Assembly: GCA_028281325.1 (NCBI GenBank)
Contig: JANQKC010000026.1
Coordinates: forward strand, 151,561-215,560
From: Alphaproteobacteria bacterium
GTDB lineage: Bacteria; Pseudomonadota; Alphaproteobacteria; UBA8366
DNA: 64,000 nucleotides
Direction of reading: 5' to 3'
The translations under genes were made by a program, and so were the position numbers. Positions within the stretch are counted from its first letter, which is position 1. Each line of letters opens with the position of its first letter. Below the pieces are notes generated by a model. It saw only the letters and a program-made list of their open reading frames with translations, searched no databases and was not told the DNA's origin. Below are positions 1 through 9,078 of the stretch, piece by piece.

Positions 1-432
1 ACCGCCTTGGCCACGGCCCGCATAAGACAGATAGACCAATTGGTTGTTTTCGAAATCGGGGTGCAACACCACGTCGAGCAATCCGCCTTGCCCCGAGGCG
101 GCGATGTTGTCGGGCACGCCGCTGATCGGTTTGGGATCGAGTTTCCCGTCGCGAACAACACGGAGCTGGCCGGACCGCTCGGTCACCAGCATGTCGCCGC
201 CGGGCAGAAACGCGAGGCCCCAAGGGTGATCGAGCCCTTTGGCGACGCTAACGATACGGAATTCATGCTTGTCGGATTTCTCGACCTGGCTGTCCTTGAT
301 GTCCGAGCCGCCGAAAAACCCGAAAAGAAATACCGAGAGACACAGGACCGATACGCCCCCGGCCAGCGACGTCGCCTTGCGCCGAACGACGCCATGACCG
401 CCCGTTTCATTCACATCCTGTCGATTAAACAT
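1..432 (-). CDS. PQQ-dependent sugar dehydrogenase family protein, N-terminal part (runs off window)
   Basis: Only the first 144 codons are in the window; the gene continues past base 1. The ATG at 432 follows GGAGG with a 5-base spacer. The protein has a basic N-terminus, one hydrophobic segment at about residues 22-42 (membrane anchor or uncleaved signal), then the opening of a glucose/sorbosone-dehydrogenase beta-propeller: LDHPWGLAFLPGG followed by LVTERSG is the typical first blade. Family members oxidise aldose sugars in the periplasm using PQQ, but many homologues have no known substrate. The catalytic residues lie outside the window, so activity cannot be judged. Confidence 0.8.
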   Translation of the reverse strand, partial: MFNRQDVNETGGHGVVRRKATSLAGGVSVLCLSVFLFGFFGGSDIKDSQVEKSDKHEFRIVSVAKGLDHPWGLAFLPGGDMLVTERSGQLRVVRDGKLDPKPISGVPDNIAASGQGGLLDVVLHPDFENNQLVYLSYAGRGQGG

Positions 433-623
433 GCATTCCTCCACATCGCCGCGCGCTTCTATCCCACCGCACTAAGGTAGGATCGAATCCGCCCGATACA
501 ATCCTCTCCGGAAATTCTGCCGCAGATACTGGATATGGGCGCCTTCCTCCGCATATAACCCTTAACCACCTCGGCGCCAGGCGCCGTCACTCCAACCCGG
601 CGGCGCCGACAAAGGAACAGGAT

Positions 624-1976
624 TTGCCTAGACGTTGCTCGCGCCGGAACGGGCGCTGGATTGCCGGGGCGGCCGCCGGTCTGATCGCACTGCTATCGGC
701 GGGCGGCGCCAGCTTGGCCGACGCGGACCAGGACGGCCGACTCATCCTGAAACCGCGCTTTGCCGATCCACTCCTGTCGGTCGGCAGTGGGGACCCGGCG
801 GTCACGCTCACGCCCTACGGCCAGGCCAATTTTACCGCGATCTTCTCCGACGACGGTATCGAAACCGATACCTTCGTCGTGGACAACAACCCGTCGAGTT
901 CGCGGCTCGGGATCATCGCGCGGGTCGACCCCGGCACGGATTGGTCGGTCAACTTCCAGTACGAAGCCGGATTCGACATTCCCGGCAGCACCACGGTCCG
1001 CGCGACGGACGAGTCGCGCACCCGCCCGTTCATCGACGGCGACGACGAGCCGTTCACGCGTCTGCTGCACGGCTGGATCGAAAGCCCGTACGGCAAGGTG
1101 ACGATCGGCGAGAGCCTGCCGGTCATCGCCAATTGGACGCCCAATCCCGGGCGCACCTTCGCGACCGATCAGGCGGGCTTCTTTCTGGTCGGCGGCGGGT
1201 TCAATCCGGTGATCTCGAACGCCAGCGGGGGGCGAGACCGGATCGTCCGGCCGTGGAGCGCCTTCACAGCACCGATGCAATGGCCGCTGACGCAGCCGGT
1301 CCTGCTGTTCCGTTACGATTCGCCCAGCATCGGCGGCGTGACCTTCTCCGCCGCCAAGGCGCGGACGGATATCTTCGACGTCGGCCTCCGGTACAAGGGC
1401 GACGTTTCGCGCTTCGCCGTCGACGCCTCGCTCGCCTTTCACAAGAACCAGGACCCGGACTACGACAGCGCGCGGATCGGTTTCCCCGAATTCGAGGAAG
1501 CCTTGGTCGGCGGAATCGGACTGCGCGACCGGCCAACCGGATTGTTCGGCGTCGTCGGCGCCAACTACCGGATGTTCGACGGATCGAACGCCAACGACTT
1601 CGACGGCGACGGGGCGCGGCGGCCGGACGATTTCGGGCTTTGGGGGCAGGTCGGGCTGCGGCGCAACCTGATCGGGATCGGCGACACGGTGCTCTACGGC
1701 GTCGTCGGATACGGTCACGACCGCGGCGAAGGCCGGTTCGTGCCGGGCACCGCCGGCGCCCGCTGGCTCGAAACCCGCGTGGTGATGGCCGGCATCAACG
1801 TCATCCAGGAAATCGACGTCGCCCGGGATTTCGGCACGCGGCTGGAACTCTATGCGGGATACCGGCAGTGGAACGGCGACTTCCTGCGCACCACCTCCGC
1901 CGCCGACGCGACGCCATTTCGCGAGGACGCCGACACGCTGCACCTGATCACCAGCGGGTTCCGGCTGCGCTTCTAG
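624..1976 (+). CDS. Outer-membrane porin-like beta-barrel protein
   Basis: A 450-residue protein. It starts with TTG at 624 after a purine-rich AAAGGAACAG; no better ATG fits. Residues 1-32 form a signal peptide (basic start, hydrophobic AAAGLIALLSAGGASLA). The rest is rich in alternating aromatic and polar residues and ends GFRLRF; the C-terminal Phe is the usual outer-membrane barrel assembly signal. It resembles general diffusion porins of alphaproteobacteria. An Asp-rich loop (NANDFDGDGARRPDD, about residue 320) could bind cations. No substrate can be assigned. It stands alone, convergent with the amidohydrolase gene downstream. Confidence 0.7.
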   Translation: MPRRCSRRNGRWIAGAAAGLIALLSAGGASLADADQDGRLILKPRFADPLLSVGSGDPAVTLTPYGQANFTAIFSDDGIETDTFVVDNNPSSSRLGIIARVDPGTDWSVNFQYEAGFDIPGSTTVRATDESRTRPFIDGDDEPFTRLLHGWIESPYGKVTIGESLPVIANWTPNPGRTFATDQAGFFLVGGGFNPVISNASGGRDRIVRPWSAFTAPMQWPLTQPVLLFRYDSPSIGGVTFSAAKARTDIFDVGLRYKGDVSRFAVDASLAFHKNQDPDYDSARIGFPEFEEALVGGIGLRDRPTGLFGVVGANYRMFDGSNANDFDGDGARRPDDFGLWGQVGLRRNLIGIGDTVLYGVVGYGHDRGEGRFVPGTAGARWLETRVVMAGINVIQEIDVARDFGTRLELYAGYRQWNGDFLRTTSAADATPFREDADTLHLITSGFRLRF

Positions 1977-1985
1977 CCTGCCCTC

Positions 1986-2924
1986 TTACTCCGGCGGTTC
2001 GACGCCGGTTTGGCTGGTGATGCGGCCGTAGTATTGCGGCCGGCGGTGCTGCGCGAAATTGAACATGTTCTCTTTGCCGTGCGCGCAAAGATCCAGGTCG
2101 CAGTCGTGGACCAGCAGCTCGTCCTCGGTCGTTTCCGCCTGCGCCACGATCTGACCGTTCGGATCGACGATCACGCTGGAGCCGATCAGCCCCGCGCCGT
2201 CCTCGATTCCGGCCTTGGCCACGCTGACCACCCAGGTCGCGTTCTGATACGCCCCGGCCTGCGCCGCGAGATTGCTGTGGAAGACCCGCCGGTCGTAGCT
2301 CTCCTCGCCGCCGTTCGGATCATGCGCCGCCGAGTTATAGCCGATCATCACCAGTTCGACGCCCTGCAACCCCATCACCCGGAAGGTTTCGGGCCAGCGC
2401 CGGTCATTGCAGATCGCCATGCCGAGGATGCCGCCCATCCCCTTGAACACCGGGAAACCCAGATTGCCGTAATCGAAATAGCGCTTTTCCAACTGCTGCC
2501 ATTTCAGCGCCGGGCGCAGTTCTTCCGACCCCGGCAAATGGATCTTCCGGTACTTGCCGATGATCTTGCCGTCGGGTCCGACCAGGATCGCCGTGTTGTA
2601 ATGCCGGGTCTCGCCATCCTCCTCGGTCAATTCCGCATAGCCGAGGTAGAACCCCATGCCGAGCCGCACCGCTTCGTCGAACAGCGGTTGCGTGTCCGCA
2701 TTCGGCATCTCGCGTTCGAAATGACGGTCGATTTCCGCCTGATCCTCCATGTACCAGCGCGGGAAGAAGGTGGTCAGCGCCAGTTCGGGAAAGACGATGA
2801 GTTGCGCCCCGCGGTCATGGGCGGCGCGCATCAGGTCGATCATGCGTTTGACGGTCTGCTCGCGCGTGTGGTTGCGCGAGATGGGGCCGAGTTGACCCGC
2901 GGCGACACGGACGATCCGGGACAT
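1986..2924 (-). CDS. N-carbamoyl-D-amino-acid hydrolase-like carbon-nitrogen hydrolase
   Basis: A 312-residue nitrilase-superfamily enzyme that aligns along its whole length with the D-carbamoylase of Agrobacterium (about 304 residues) as remembered. The catalytic triad sits at the same numbers: Glu47 (FPELALTTFFPRW), Lys127 (KYRKIHLPG) and Cys172 (ICNDRRWPETFRVMG). D-carbamoylases hydrolyse N-carbamoyl amino acids to the amino acid, CO2 and ammonia, the last step of hydantoin breakdown. The gene is divergent from the TPP-enzyme gene with 127 bases between starts, so they may share control. No hydantoinase is visible here; the PuuE-like deacetylase nearby could fill a ureide ring-opening role, which is inference. 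Confidence 0.85.
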   Translation of the reverse strand: MSRIVRVAAGQLGPISRNHTREQTVKRMIDLMRAAHDRGAQLIVFPELALTTFFPRWYMEDQAEIDRHFEREMPNADTQPLFDEAVRLGMGFYLGYAELTEEDGETRHYNTAILVGPDGKIIGKYRKIHLPGSEELRPALKWQQLEKRYFDYGNLGFPVFKGMGGILGMAICNDRRWPETFRVMGLQGVELVMIGYNSAAHDPNGGEESYDRRVFHSNLAAQAGAYQNATWVVSVAKAGIEDGAGLIGSSVIVDPNGQIVAQAETTEDELLVHDCDLDLCAHGKENMFNFAQHRRPQYYGRITSQTGVEPPE

Positions 2925-3051
2925 GGTTGGTCTGTTCTCCTGTGTGATGATTTCCGGCGGCCCATCCTATACCACAAGGACCGTATTACGCCTGCTTGAG
3001 CATTCGTGATAAAAGGGGCGAAAACCAACAACAACCAATCGGGAGCGCCCC

Positions 3052-4686
3052 ATGGCGGAAATGACCGGCGGCCAAGCGATCGTCCGCACCCTCGTCAATC
3101 ACGGTATCGACACCATCTTCGGCCTGCCGGGCGTTCAACTCGACAACACGTTCGACGCACTCTACGAGGCCCGCAATCAGATCCGCACGATCCACACACG
3201 CCACGAACAGGGCGCGGCTTACATGGCGCTCGGCTATGCGCAGGCCAGCGGGAAGGTCGGCGCCTGCATCGTCGGCCCCGGCCCCGGCCTGTTGAACACG
3301 GGCGCCGCGCTCTGTACCGCCGATGGCTCGAACGTGCCGGTGATCTGTATCGCCGGGCAGATTCCGTCGCATCAGATCGGCGTCGGCATCGGCGCGACCC
3401 ATGAAATCCGCGATCAGACCAACGCGATGCGCGGCGTGGTGAAATGGGTCGGCCGCGCGGAAACGCCTTCCGATGCGCCCGCCGTGCTGGAAACGGCGTT
3501 CGGCGAAATGCTCGGCACCCGCCAACAACCGGTCGTGTTCGAAATGGCCCCGGACATGATGGGCAAGGTCGAAGACGTGGCGCTGATCGACCCGGCGGAC
3601 TACGACGCGGCCCCCGAGCCGGATGAGGACCTGTTGGAGACGGCGGCGGAAATGCTCGGCAAGGCGAAGAAACCGATGATCTTCGTCGGCAGCGGCGTCT
3701 TCGGCGCGGAAGCCGAACTGCAAGCCATCGCCGAAACGCTGGAAGCGCCGGTCGTGATGAGCCGGACCGGCCGCGGCGCCCTGACCGACCGCCATTACCT
3801 GGCGCAGACGATGATCGCCGGGCAGACAGTCTGGGAAGACGCCGATGTGGCGTTGGTGGTCGGCACGCGATTCTCGTCGCCCGCCCTCGCCTGGGGCCGC
3901 GAAAAGGAGGTCAAGCTGATCCGCGTCGATATCGATCCCCGGCAGGCCAAGCTGCCGCGCGAGGCCGATGTCACCGTCATCTCCAGCGCCAAGAAAGCGC
4001 TGCCGGTGCTGACCGACAAGATCGGTCGCCACAACACGAAGCGCGAGTCGCGCGAAAGCGAATTGAACGCGATCAAGGCGGACACCAACGCGAAGCTCGA
4101 AGGCCTGCACCCGCAATACGGCTTCGGCAAGGTGATCCGCGACGCGCTGCCGGAAGACGGTATCCTGGTCACCGACGTGACGCAGATGGCGACCTTCATG
4201 CAGAACTGGTGCCCGGTCTACCAGCCGCGCACGCTGATCACGCCCGGCTATCAGGCGACGCTCGGCTACGGCTTCCCCACCGCGCTCGGCGCGAAGGTGG
4301 CGATGCCGGACAAGAAAGTCGTCTGCATTTCCGGCGACGGCGGTTTCATGTTCAACGTGCAGGAGCTGTCCTCGGCGGTCGCGCACGGCATCGATTTGGT
4401 GACCATCGTTTTCGCCGACGCCGCCTACGGCAACGTCAAACGCTTCCAGAAGGAAGGCTACGGCGGCCGCCACATCGCGGTCGAGCTGCACAACCCGGAC
4501 TTCGCCAAAATGGCCGAAACCTACGGCGCGCGCGGCATCCACGCCGACGGCCCCGAAGAACTCGCCGCCGCGCTGAAGGAGTCGCTGGACGCCAAGGGCC
4601 CGACGCTGATCGAGGTGCCCATCGGCGAGGTGCCGAACACCTGGTCGCTGGTCAAACGTCCGTCCTCAGCCGGCGCGAAAACGTAA
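3052..4686 (+). CDS. Thiamine-pyrophosphate enzyme of the acetolactate synthase family
   Basis: A 544-residue TPP enzyme with the three usual domains: N-terminal Pyr domain, central domain and C-terminal PP domain. The proton-relay Glu is present in HEQGAAYMALGYAQ near residue 60, and the TPP/Mg motif GDGGFMFNVQEL lies near residue 430. Presence of this Glu argues against glyoxylate carboligase, which lacks it. No regulatory small subunit (ilvH) is adjacent, so this is probably a catabolic 2-oxo-acid enzyme and not the branched-chain biosynthetic one. ATG at 3052 follows GGGAGCGCCCC. The deacetylase gene starts 6 bases after its stop, so the two are cotranscribed. Confidence 0.75.
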   Translation: MAEMTGGQAIVRTLVNHGIDTIFGLPGVQLDNTFDALYEARNQIRTIHTRHEQGAAYMALGYAQASGKVGACIVGPGPGLLNTGAALCTADGSNVPVICIAGQIPSHQIGVGIGATHEIRDQTNAMRGVVKWVGRAETPSDAPAVLETAFGEMLGTRQQPVVFEMAPDMMGKVEDVALIDPADYDAAPEPDEDLLETAAEMLGKAKKPMIFVGSGVFGAEAELQAIAETLEAPVVMSRTGRGALTDRHYLAQTMIAGQTVWEDADVALVVGTRFSSPALAWGREKEVKLIRVDIDPRQAKLPREADVTVISSAKKALPVLTDKIGRHNTKRESRESELNAIKADTNAKLEGLHPQYGFGKVIRDALPEDGILVTDVTQMATFMQNWCPVYQPRTLITPGYQATLGYGFPTALGAKVAMPDKKVVCISGDGGFMFNVQELSSAVAHGIDLVTIVFADAAYGNVKRFQKEGYGGRHIAVELHNPDFAKMAETYGARGIHADGPEELAAALKESLDAKGPTLIEVPIGEVPNTWSLVKRPSSAGAKT

Positions 4687-4691
4687 GCGGC

Positions 4692-5603
4692 ATGACACGC
4701 GATCTCATCGGATACGGACGCGACCGGCCGGCCATCCAGTGGCCGAACGGGGCGATGGTCGCGGTGTCGATCGTCGTCAATTTCGAGGAAGGCGCGGAAT
4801 TCTCGATCGAACAGGGCGACCCTGCCGCCGAGCGTGTCGGCGAGGTGCAGAGCGTCGTGCCCGCTGGCGTGCGCGATATCGGAATGGAACAAATTTTCTC
4901 CTACGGCATGCGGGCCGGCCTGTGGCGGTTCCTCGACGCGCTGGACCGCCACAACCGGAAAACCACCTTCTTCATGTGCGGCCGCGCGATCGAACGCGTG
5001 CCGGAACTGGCGGCCGAGGTCGTCGCGCGCGGACACGAGCCCGCCTGCCATAGCTGGCGCTGGACGACCCATGCGGAATTCACGTCGGAATCAGAGGAAC
5101 GCGCCGTCCTGGAACGCTGCATCGCGGTCACCGAGGCGGCGACCGGGGAGCGCCCTTACGGCTTCTTCTGCCGCGGCAGCGAGAGCATCCACACCCGCAA
5201 GCTGCTGTGCGATCTGGGCTTCGAATACAATTCGAACGCCTTCGACGACGACCTGCCCTACTACGATCACGACGCCGGCAGGCACCCGCTGCTGATCCTG
5301 CCCTATTCGCTCGACAGCAACGACATGAAATTCTTCCACCCGAACGGTTTCGCCCGGTCGGCGGAATTCGTCGACTATGTGATCGACGCGCTCAACGTGC
5401 TGATCGAGGAAGGACGGCGCGGCGAACCGAAGCTGCTCAACATCGGCCTGCACCTGCGGATCACCGGCAGACCCGGCCGGTTCGCGGCGGTCGAGGAAAT
5501 CCTGAACCATCTCGATGGTTTGGGCGACCAGATCTGGGTCGCGCCGCGACTGGAGATTGCGCGCTACTTTAAGGCACACTATCCGCCGCTGCTTAAAGAT
5601 TGA
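4692..5603 (+). CDS. PuuE/allantoinase-like polysaccharide-deacetylase family protein
   Basis: A 303-residue NodB-homology protein. The opening RDLIGYGRDRPAIQWPNGA with VNFEEGAE shortly after is the pattern of the PuuE subfamily, which contains the metal-independent allantoinases as well as peptidoglycan deacetylases. Later motifs: TTFFMCGRAIE, ARGHEPACHSWRW, and near the C-terminus LLNIGLHLRITGRPGR. The reading frame is open further upstream, but the ATG at 4692, just after the TPP-enzyme stop, begins the conserved N-terminus. The setting (carbamoylase, TPP enzyme, TRAP importer) fits breakdown of a small ureide or cyclic amide; allantoin itself is one candidate only. Confidence 0.75.
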   Translation: MTRDLIGYGRDRPAIQWPNGAMVAVSIVVNFEEGAEFSIEQGDPAAERVGEVQSVVPAGVRDIGMEQIFSYGMRAGLWRFLDALDRHNRKTTFFMCGRAIERVPELAAEVVARGHEPACHSWRWTTHAEFTSESEERAVLERCIAVTEAATGERPYGFFCRGSESIHTRKLLCDLGFEYNSNAFDDDLPYYDHDAGRHPLLILPYSLDSNDMKFFHPNGFARSAEFVDYVIDALNVLIEEGRRGEPKLLNIGLHLRITGRPGRFAAVEEILNHLDGLGDQIWVAPRLEIARYFKAHYPPLLKD

Positions 5604-5857
5604 GCAACGAGGCGTATCCGACGCGAGCGCCATCTGTCCCAGACACCCGCGCCGATGCGGAAAGATGAATGCATGCAACGGGTTACGAACTTAATCCCCG
5701 TTGGCATGCGCCTTGAATAATAGAGAACCGAGAGTTGGGCCGACGATACGGTCCGCGTATACGGCCCCGACGCCATCCCGCGATCCTGCACCGGATCGTA
5801 GGTGGTGCATACGGAGCGGGCCGTTCAACACGGTCGTTTTGTGCAGGGAGAAAAATA

Positions 5858-6916
5858 ATGCCAAGACATCTAAAGAAATTGGCGCTGGCATCCGCCGTCG
5901 CCATCGGCATCGGTGGCCTCAGCGGCGTCGCCGCGGCCGACACGCTGCAGCTTCGCGCCAGCGGCCTTGTGTCCACCCACAAATTCCATATCGCGTTGGA
6001 GAAGGAATTCTACGGCAGCCTGGCGGAGAAGACCGGAATGGACGTCGCGGTGAACTACAACCCACTGGACGTGGTCGGAATCAACATGCAGGACACGTTG
6101 CGCATGGTGAAGAGCGGCGCGTTCGACATCGTCGAGACGACGATCGGATCGGCCGCGCGCGACGACCCCTTCCTCGAAGGCATCGACCTGATCGGTATCT
6201 CGACGACGATGGATGAACTGCGCGAGTCGATCGACGCCTATCGCGATGCCTTCTCGAAGCGGGTCGAGGAGCGGTTCAACGCCAAAACGCTGACGCTTTG
6301 GCCCTACGGCCCGCAGGTCTTCTACTGCAAAGCGGAGATCAAGGACCTGAGCGACTTCAAGGGACTGAAGATCCGCTCCTACACGCCGTCGATGTCGGCC
6401 TTGGTCAGCTATCTCGGCGCAACGCCGGTGACCTTGCAGTTCAAGGAAGTGTACCCGGCGCTGCAACGCGGCGTGGCCGACTGCGCCATCACGTCCCCCA
6501 CGTCGGGCAACACGGGCAAGTGGCCGGAGGTGACCACCCACTTCCTGCCGCTCGGCATCAGCTGGTCGGTCAACGGGCATTTCATGAATCTGGACAAGTG
6601 GAACGCCCTGTCCGCCGACGAGAAGACGAAAATGACCGCCGCCTTCAAGGAGTTCGAGGAAGGGTTCTGGACCCTGGCGAAACAGAACAACGGCTGGGCC
6701 ATCGCCTGTAATACCGGCGGCGAAGGGTGCAAGAACTATCAAAAGTTCAACATGAAGCTGGTCACCCCGTCCGCGGCGGACCGGGCCATGGTCCAGAAAG
6801 CCGCGGTGAAGGAAATCCTGCCGAAGTGGAAGGAGACTTGCGACGGCGTCTACGCCGAGTGTTCAAAGATTTGGGACGCGACGATCGGCAAGGTCCGGAA
6901 CGTCGCCGCCCCGTAA
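5858..6916 (+). CDS. dctP: TRAP transporter solute-binding protein (DctP family)
   Basis: A 352-residue periplasmic binding protein. Residues 1-27 form a Sec signal peptide ending VAAA, with mature start near DTLQLRAS. The conserved ligand-coordinating Arg is in GLKIRSYTP, followed by the family segment FKEVYPALQRGVADCAITS. Two Cys pairs in the C-terminal half may form disulfides. The ATG at 5858 follows GGGAGAAAAATA. It is the first gene of a complete TRAP set with both membrane subunits downstream. DctP proteins usually bind organic acids through the Arg-carboxylate contact; the substrate here is unknown but presumably feeds the upstream enzymes. Confidence 0.9.
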   Translation: MPRHLKKLALASAVAIGIGGLSGVAAADTLQLRASGLVSTHKFHIALEKEFYGSLAEKTGMDVAVNYNPLDVVGINMQDTLRMVKSGAFDIVETTIGSAARDDPFLEGIDLIGISTTMDELRESIDAYRDAFSKRVEERFNAKTLTLWPYGPQVFYCKAEIKDLSDFKGLKIRSYTPSMSALVSYLGATPVTLQFKEVYPALQRGVADCAITSPTSGNTGKWPEVTTHFLPLGISWSVNGHFMNLDKWNALSADEKTKMTAAFKEFEEGFWTLAKQNNGWAIACNTGGEGCKNYQKFNMKLVTPSAADRAMVQKAAVKEILPKWKETCDGVYAECSKIWDATIGKVRNVAAP

Positions 6917-6946
6917 CGATCGCGATCTAACCCAGAAAACGCATCG

Positions 6947-6976
6947 AATGTCCCGTTCCCAACGGAGCGGGGCATT
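6947..6976 (+). promoter_or_regulatory. Hairpin between dctP and dctQ
   Basis: AATGTCCCGTTCC and GGAGCGGGGCATT pair across a short CAACG-type loop, with two G-U pairs in RNA, in the 102-base gap between dctP and dctQ. There is no U-tract, so it is more likely a partial terminator or 3'-end stabiliser. Such structures commonly allow excess binding protein relative to permeases. The stem is read directly; the function is inferred. Confidence 0.45.
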
Positions 6977-7018
6977 CGGCGCGGCGGCGCACCCGGACGG
7001 CCCCACCCGAGGACGAAC

Positions 7019-7591
7019 ATGGATCGTTTGAGATCATTCTTGCATGGCGTCGCCATCATGGCCGGATACGCCTTCTTTGCGCTGTCGATCTTCATCGTCG
7101 TGGAAATCCTCGCGCGCAAGCTGTTCAACCATTCTTTCCAGGGCGCGGACGAAATCGGCGGCTATGTCTTGGCGGCGGGCACCGCCGGCGGGTTCGGCTT
7201 CGCCCTCATTCACCGCAGCCACACGCGGATCGACCTGCTGGTGTCACGGCTGTCGGGGCGGCCCCAGGCGGTCTTCAACCTGTTGGCCTATCTCTCGCTC
7301 GCCGCCTTCGCGAGCTTCATGGCGTGGCGCGCTTGCGCGACGCTACAGCAAAGCATCGAGTTCGGCAGCCTCGCCAGCACACCGTTGCAGACGCCGCTGT
7401 GGATTCCGCAAAGCCTGTGGGCCGGCGGGCTGGTCGTTTTCGCGGCCACCGCGCTGATCCTCGCCGGACGCGCCATTCTCGCCTTCTGCCGTGACAGCGC
7501 CGCCGTGAACCGGGAATTCGGCCCCTTCACGATCCGCGAGGAGGTGGAGGAGAAAGTCCATGATCTCGCGACATCCCGGCGGGACATCTAG
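7019..7591 (+). CDS. dctQ: TRAP transporter small permease (DctQ family)
   Basis: A 190-residue inner-membrane protein with four hydrophobic segments (about residues 12-34, 48-68, 85-106 and 128-150), matching the four-helix DctQ fold. The conserved pattern of an acidic residue in the second helix region (GADEIGGYVLAAGTAGGFGFA) is present. The small subunit scaffolds the large permease and contacts the binding protein. It lies 3 bases before dctM, so translation is likely coupled. The C-terminal tail after residue 165 is charged and cytoplasmic. Confidence 0.88.
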   Translation: MDRLRSFLHGVAIMAGYAFFALSIFIVVEILARKLFNHSFQGADEIGGYVLAAGTAGGFGFALIHRSHTRIDLLVSRLSGRPQAVFNLLAYLSLAAFASFMAWRACATLQQSIEFGSLASTPLQTPLWIPQSLWAGGLVVFAATALILAGRAILAFCRDSAAVNREFGPFTIREEVEEKVHDLATSRRDI

Positions 7592-7594
7592 ATC

Positions 7595-8896
7595 ATGATC
7601 GATTTCACCGGCGCGGTGCTCGGATTCCTGTTGATGCTGGGCCTGATGTTCTGCGGCATCCACATCGCCACGACGATGCTGGCCGTGAGCGTGGTCGGCG
7701 CGGCGATCTATCTCGGCCCGGCAACCATCCTGGCCTTCGGCACGAATCTCTGGGCGGTGATGAACGACTTCCTGCTCACCGCGATTCCGCTTTTCGTGCT
7801 GTTGGGCGAACTGCTGCTGCGCAGCGGCATCACCAAACGCATGTATGACGGGCTGGCCGATTGGCTGAGCGTCCTGCCGGGCGGGTTGCTGCACACCAAT
7901 ATCGGCGCTTGCGGTCTGTTCGCCTCGGTCTCCGGCTCGTCGGTCGCGACGGCCGCGACGATCGGCACGGTAGCTCTGCCGGAATTCAAGCACCGGCAAT
8001 ACAACGAACGCCTCGTGCTCGGCACGATCGCCGCCGGGGCCACGCTCGGCATCCTGATCCCGCCCAGCGTCAACCTGATCATCTACGGCGCCTTGACGAA
8101 CACGTCGATCGGACAGCTCTTCGTTGCCGGGATCGTGCCCGGACTGCTGCTGGTCAGCCTGTTCATGATGATCGTCGTGATCGCCTGCGTGCTACACCCA
8201 GCCTTCGCCGGCACGCGGGAGGCGCGCGCGCCGCTGGGCGAACGCCTTCGCAGGCTCGGCGCGCTGCTGCCGCCGCTGGCGATCTTCGCCGTGGTGATGG
8301 GCAGCATCTATTTCGGCTGGGCGACCCCGACCGAGGCCGCGGCCATCGGCGTGGTCATGGCCGCCGTGCTTGTCGCCGCCAACGGCAAATTCACAATATC
8401 GACGCTACACGAAGCCTTCGCCTCGACGGTCAAAACGACCGCGCTGATCCTGCTGATCATCGTCGCCGCCTTCTATCTCAACTTCATCGTCGGCATCCTC
8501 GGCGTGCCGCAGGCGATGACAAATTTCGTCGCGGCGGTCGGCGTCGACACGATCACCACGATCTGGCTGCTCGTGCTGTTCTACCTGATCCTCGGGTGTT
8601 TCCTGGAGACGCTGTCGATGATGGTGGGGACGATTCCGGTGGTTTTCCCGATCGTGCTGCATCTCGGCATCGATCCGGTCTGGTTCGGCATCTTCCTGGT
8701 GCTGATGATGGAGATGGCGCTGATCACGCCGCCGGTCGGCATGAACCTCTATGTCGTGCAAGGCGTGCGCGGCGGCGGCCCCGTAACGGACCTGTTCTAC
8801 GGGGTCACGCCGTTCATCCTGATGCTGTTCCTCATGGTCTGCATCATCATACTCTACCCGCCGCTCGTCACCTGGCTGCCGGGGCTCTTGTATTAG
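7595..8896 (+). CDS. dctM: TRAP transporter large permease (DctM family)
   Basis: A 433-residue integral membrane protein with about a dozen hydrophobic helices. The family segment GSSVATAATIGTVALPE (near residue 127) and the second-half GVDTITTIW with later ITPPVGMNLYVVQG are hallmarks of DctM. It is the channel-forming, sodium-coupled subunit. Length is normal. The stop TAG is at the same time the first three bases of a 158-bp extragenic repeat, so the repeat sits exactly at the gene end. Confidence 0.92.
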   Translation: MIDFTGAVLGFLLMLGLMFCGIHIATTMLAVSVVGAAIYLGPATILAFGTNLWAVMNDFLLTAIPLFVLLGELLLRSGITKRMYDGLADWLSVLPGGLLHTNIGACGLFASVSGSSVATAATIGTVALPEFKHRQYNERLVLGTIAAGATLGILIPPSVNLIIYGALTNTSIGQLFVAGIVPGLLLVSLFMMIVVIACVLHPAFAGTREARAPLGERLRRLGALLPPLAIFAVVMGSIYFGWATPTEAAAIGVVMAAVLVAANGKFTISTLHEAFASTVKTTALILLIIVAAFYLNFIVGILGVPQAMTNFVAAVGVDTITTIWLLVLFYLILGCFLETLSMMVGTIPVVFPIVLHLGIDPVWFGIFLVLMMEMALITPPVGMNLYVVQGVRGGGPVTDLFYGVTPFILMLFLMVCIIILYPPLVTWLPGLLY

Positions 8897-9051
8897 CAGG
8901 CTACTGAAGGAGTTATCTGGATCCTTCGAGACGGGCCTACCGGCCCTCCTCAGGACAAGGAAAACAAGTAAAAGCCTCATGGTGAGGAGGCGCGAGAGCG
9001 CCGTCTCGAACCATGAAATCCTAAGATCATGATTTTTCAGCAGCCGATTAG
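8894..9051. repeat. Extragenic MITE/REP-like repeat, copy 1
   Basis: A 158-bp element with imperfect terminal inverted repeats (left TAGCAGGCTACTGAAGGAGT, right ending TTTTTCAGCAGCCGATTAG) around a core with palindromic blocks: CCTTCGAGACGGGCC near the left, CTCATGGTGAGGAGG centrally, CGTCTCGAACCATG near the right. A second copy lies at 40408-40566. The core resembles the widespread alphaproteobacterial CCTTCGAGACG / CGTCTCGAA extragenic palindromes. It codes for nothing and separates convergent dctM and phnY. Confidence 0.8.
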
Positions 9052-9078
9052 AGCAGCCGGCCCCGCCCGGCAGGAGGA

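Noticed and set aside
2986..4542. Long minus-strand open frame of 518 codons
   Set aside because: It is antisense to the TPP-enzyme gene. The composition is His/Asp/Arg-rich as expected of a mirror frame in GC-rich DNA, with no family resemblance.
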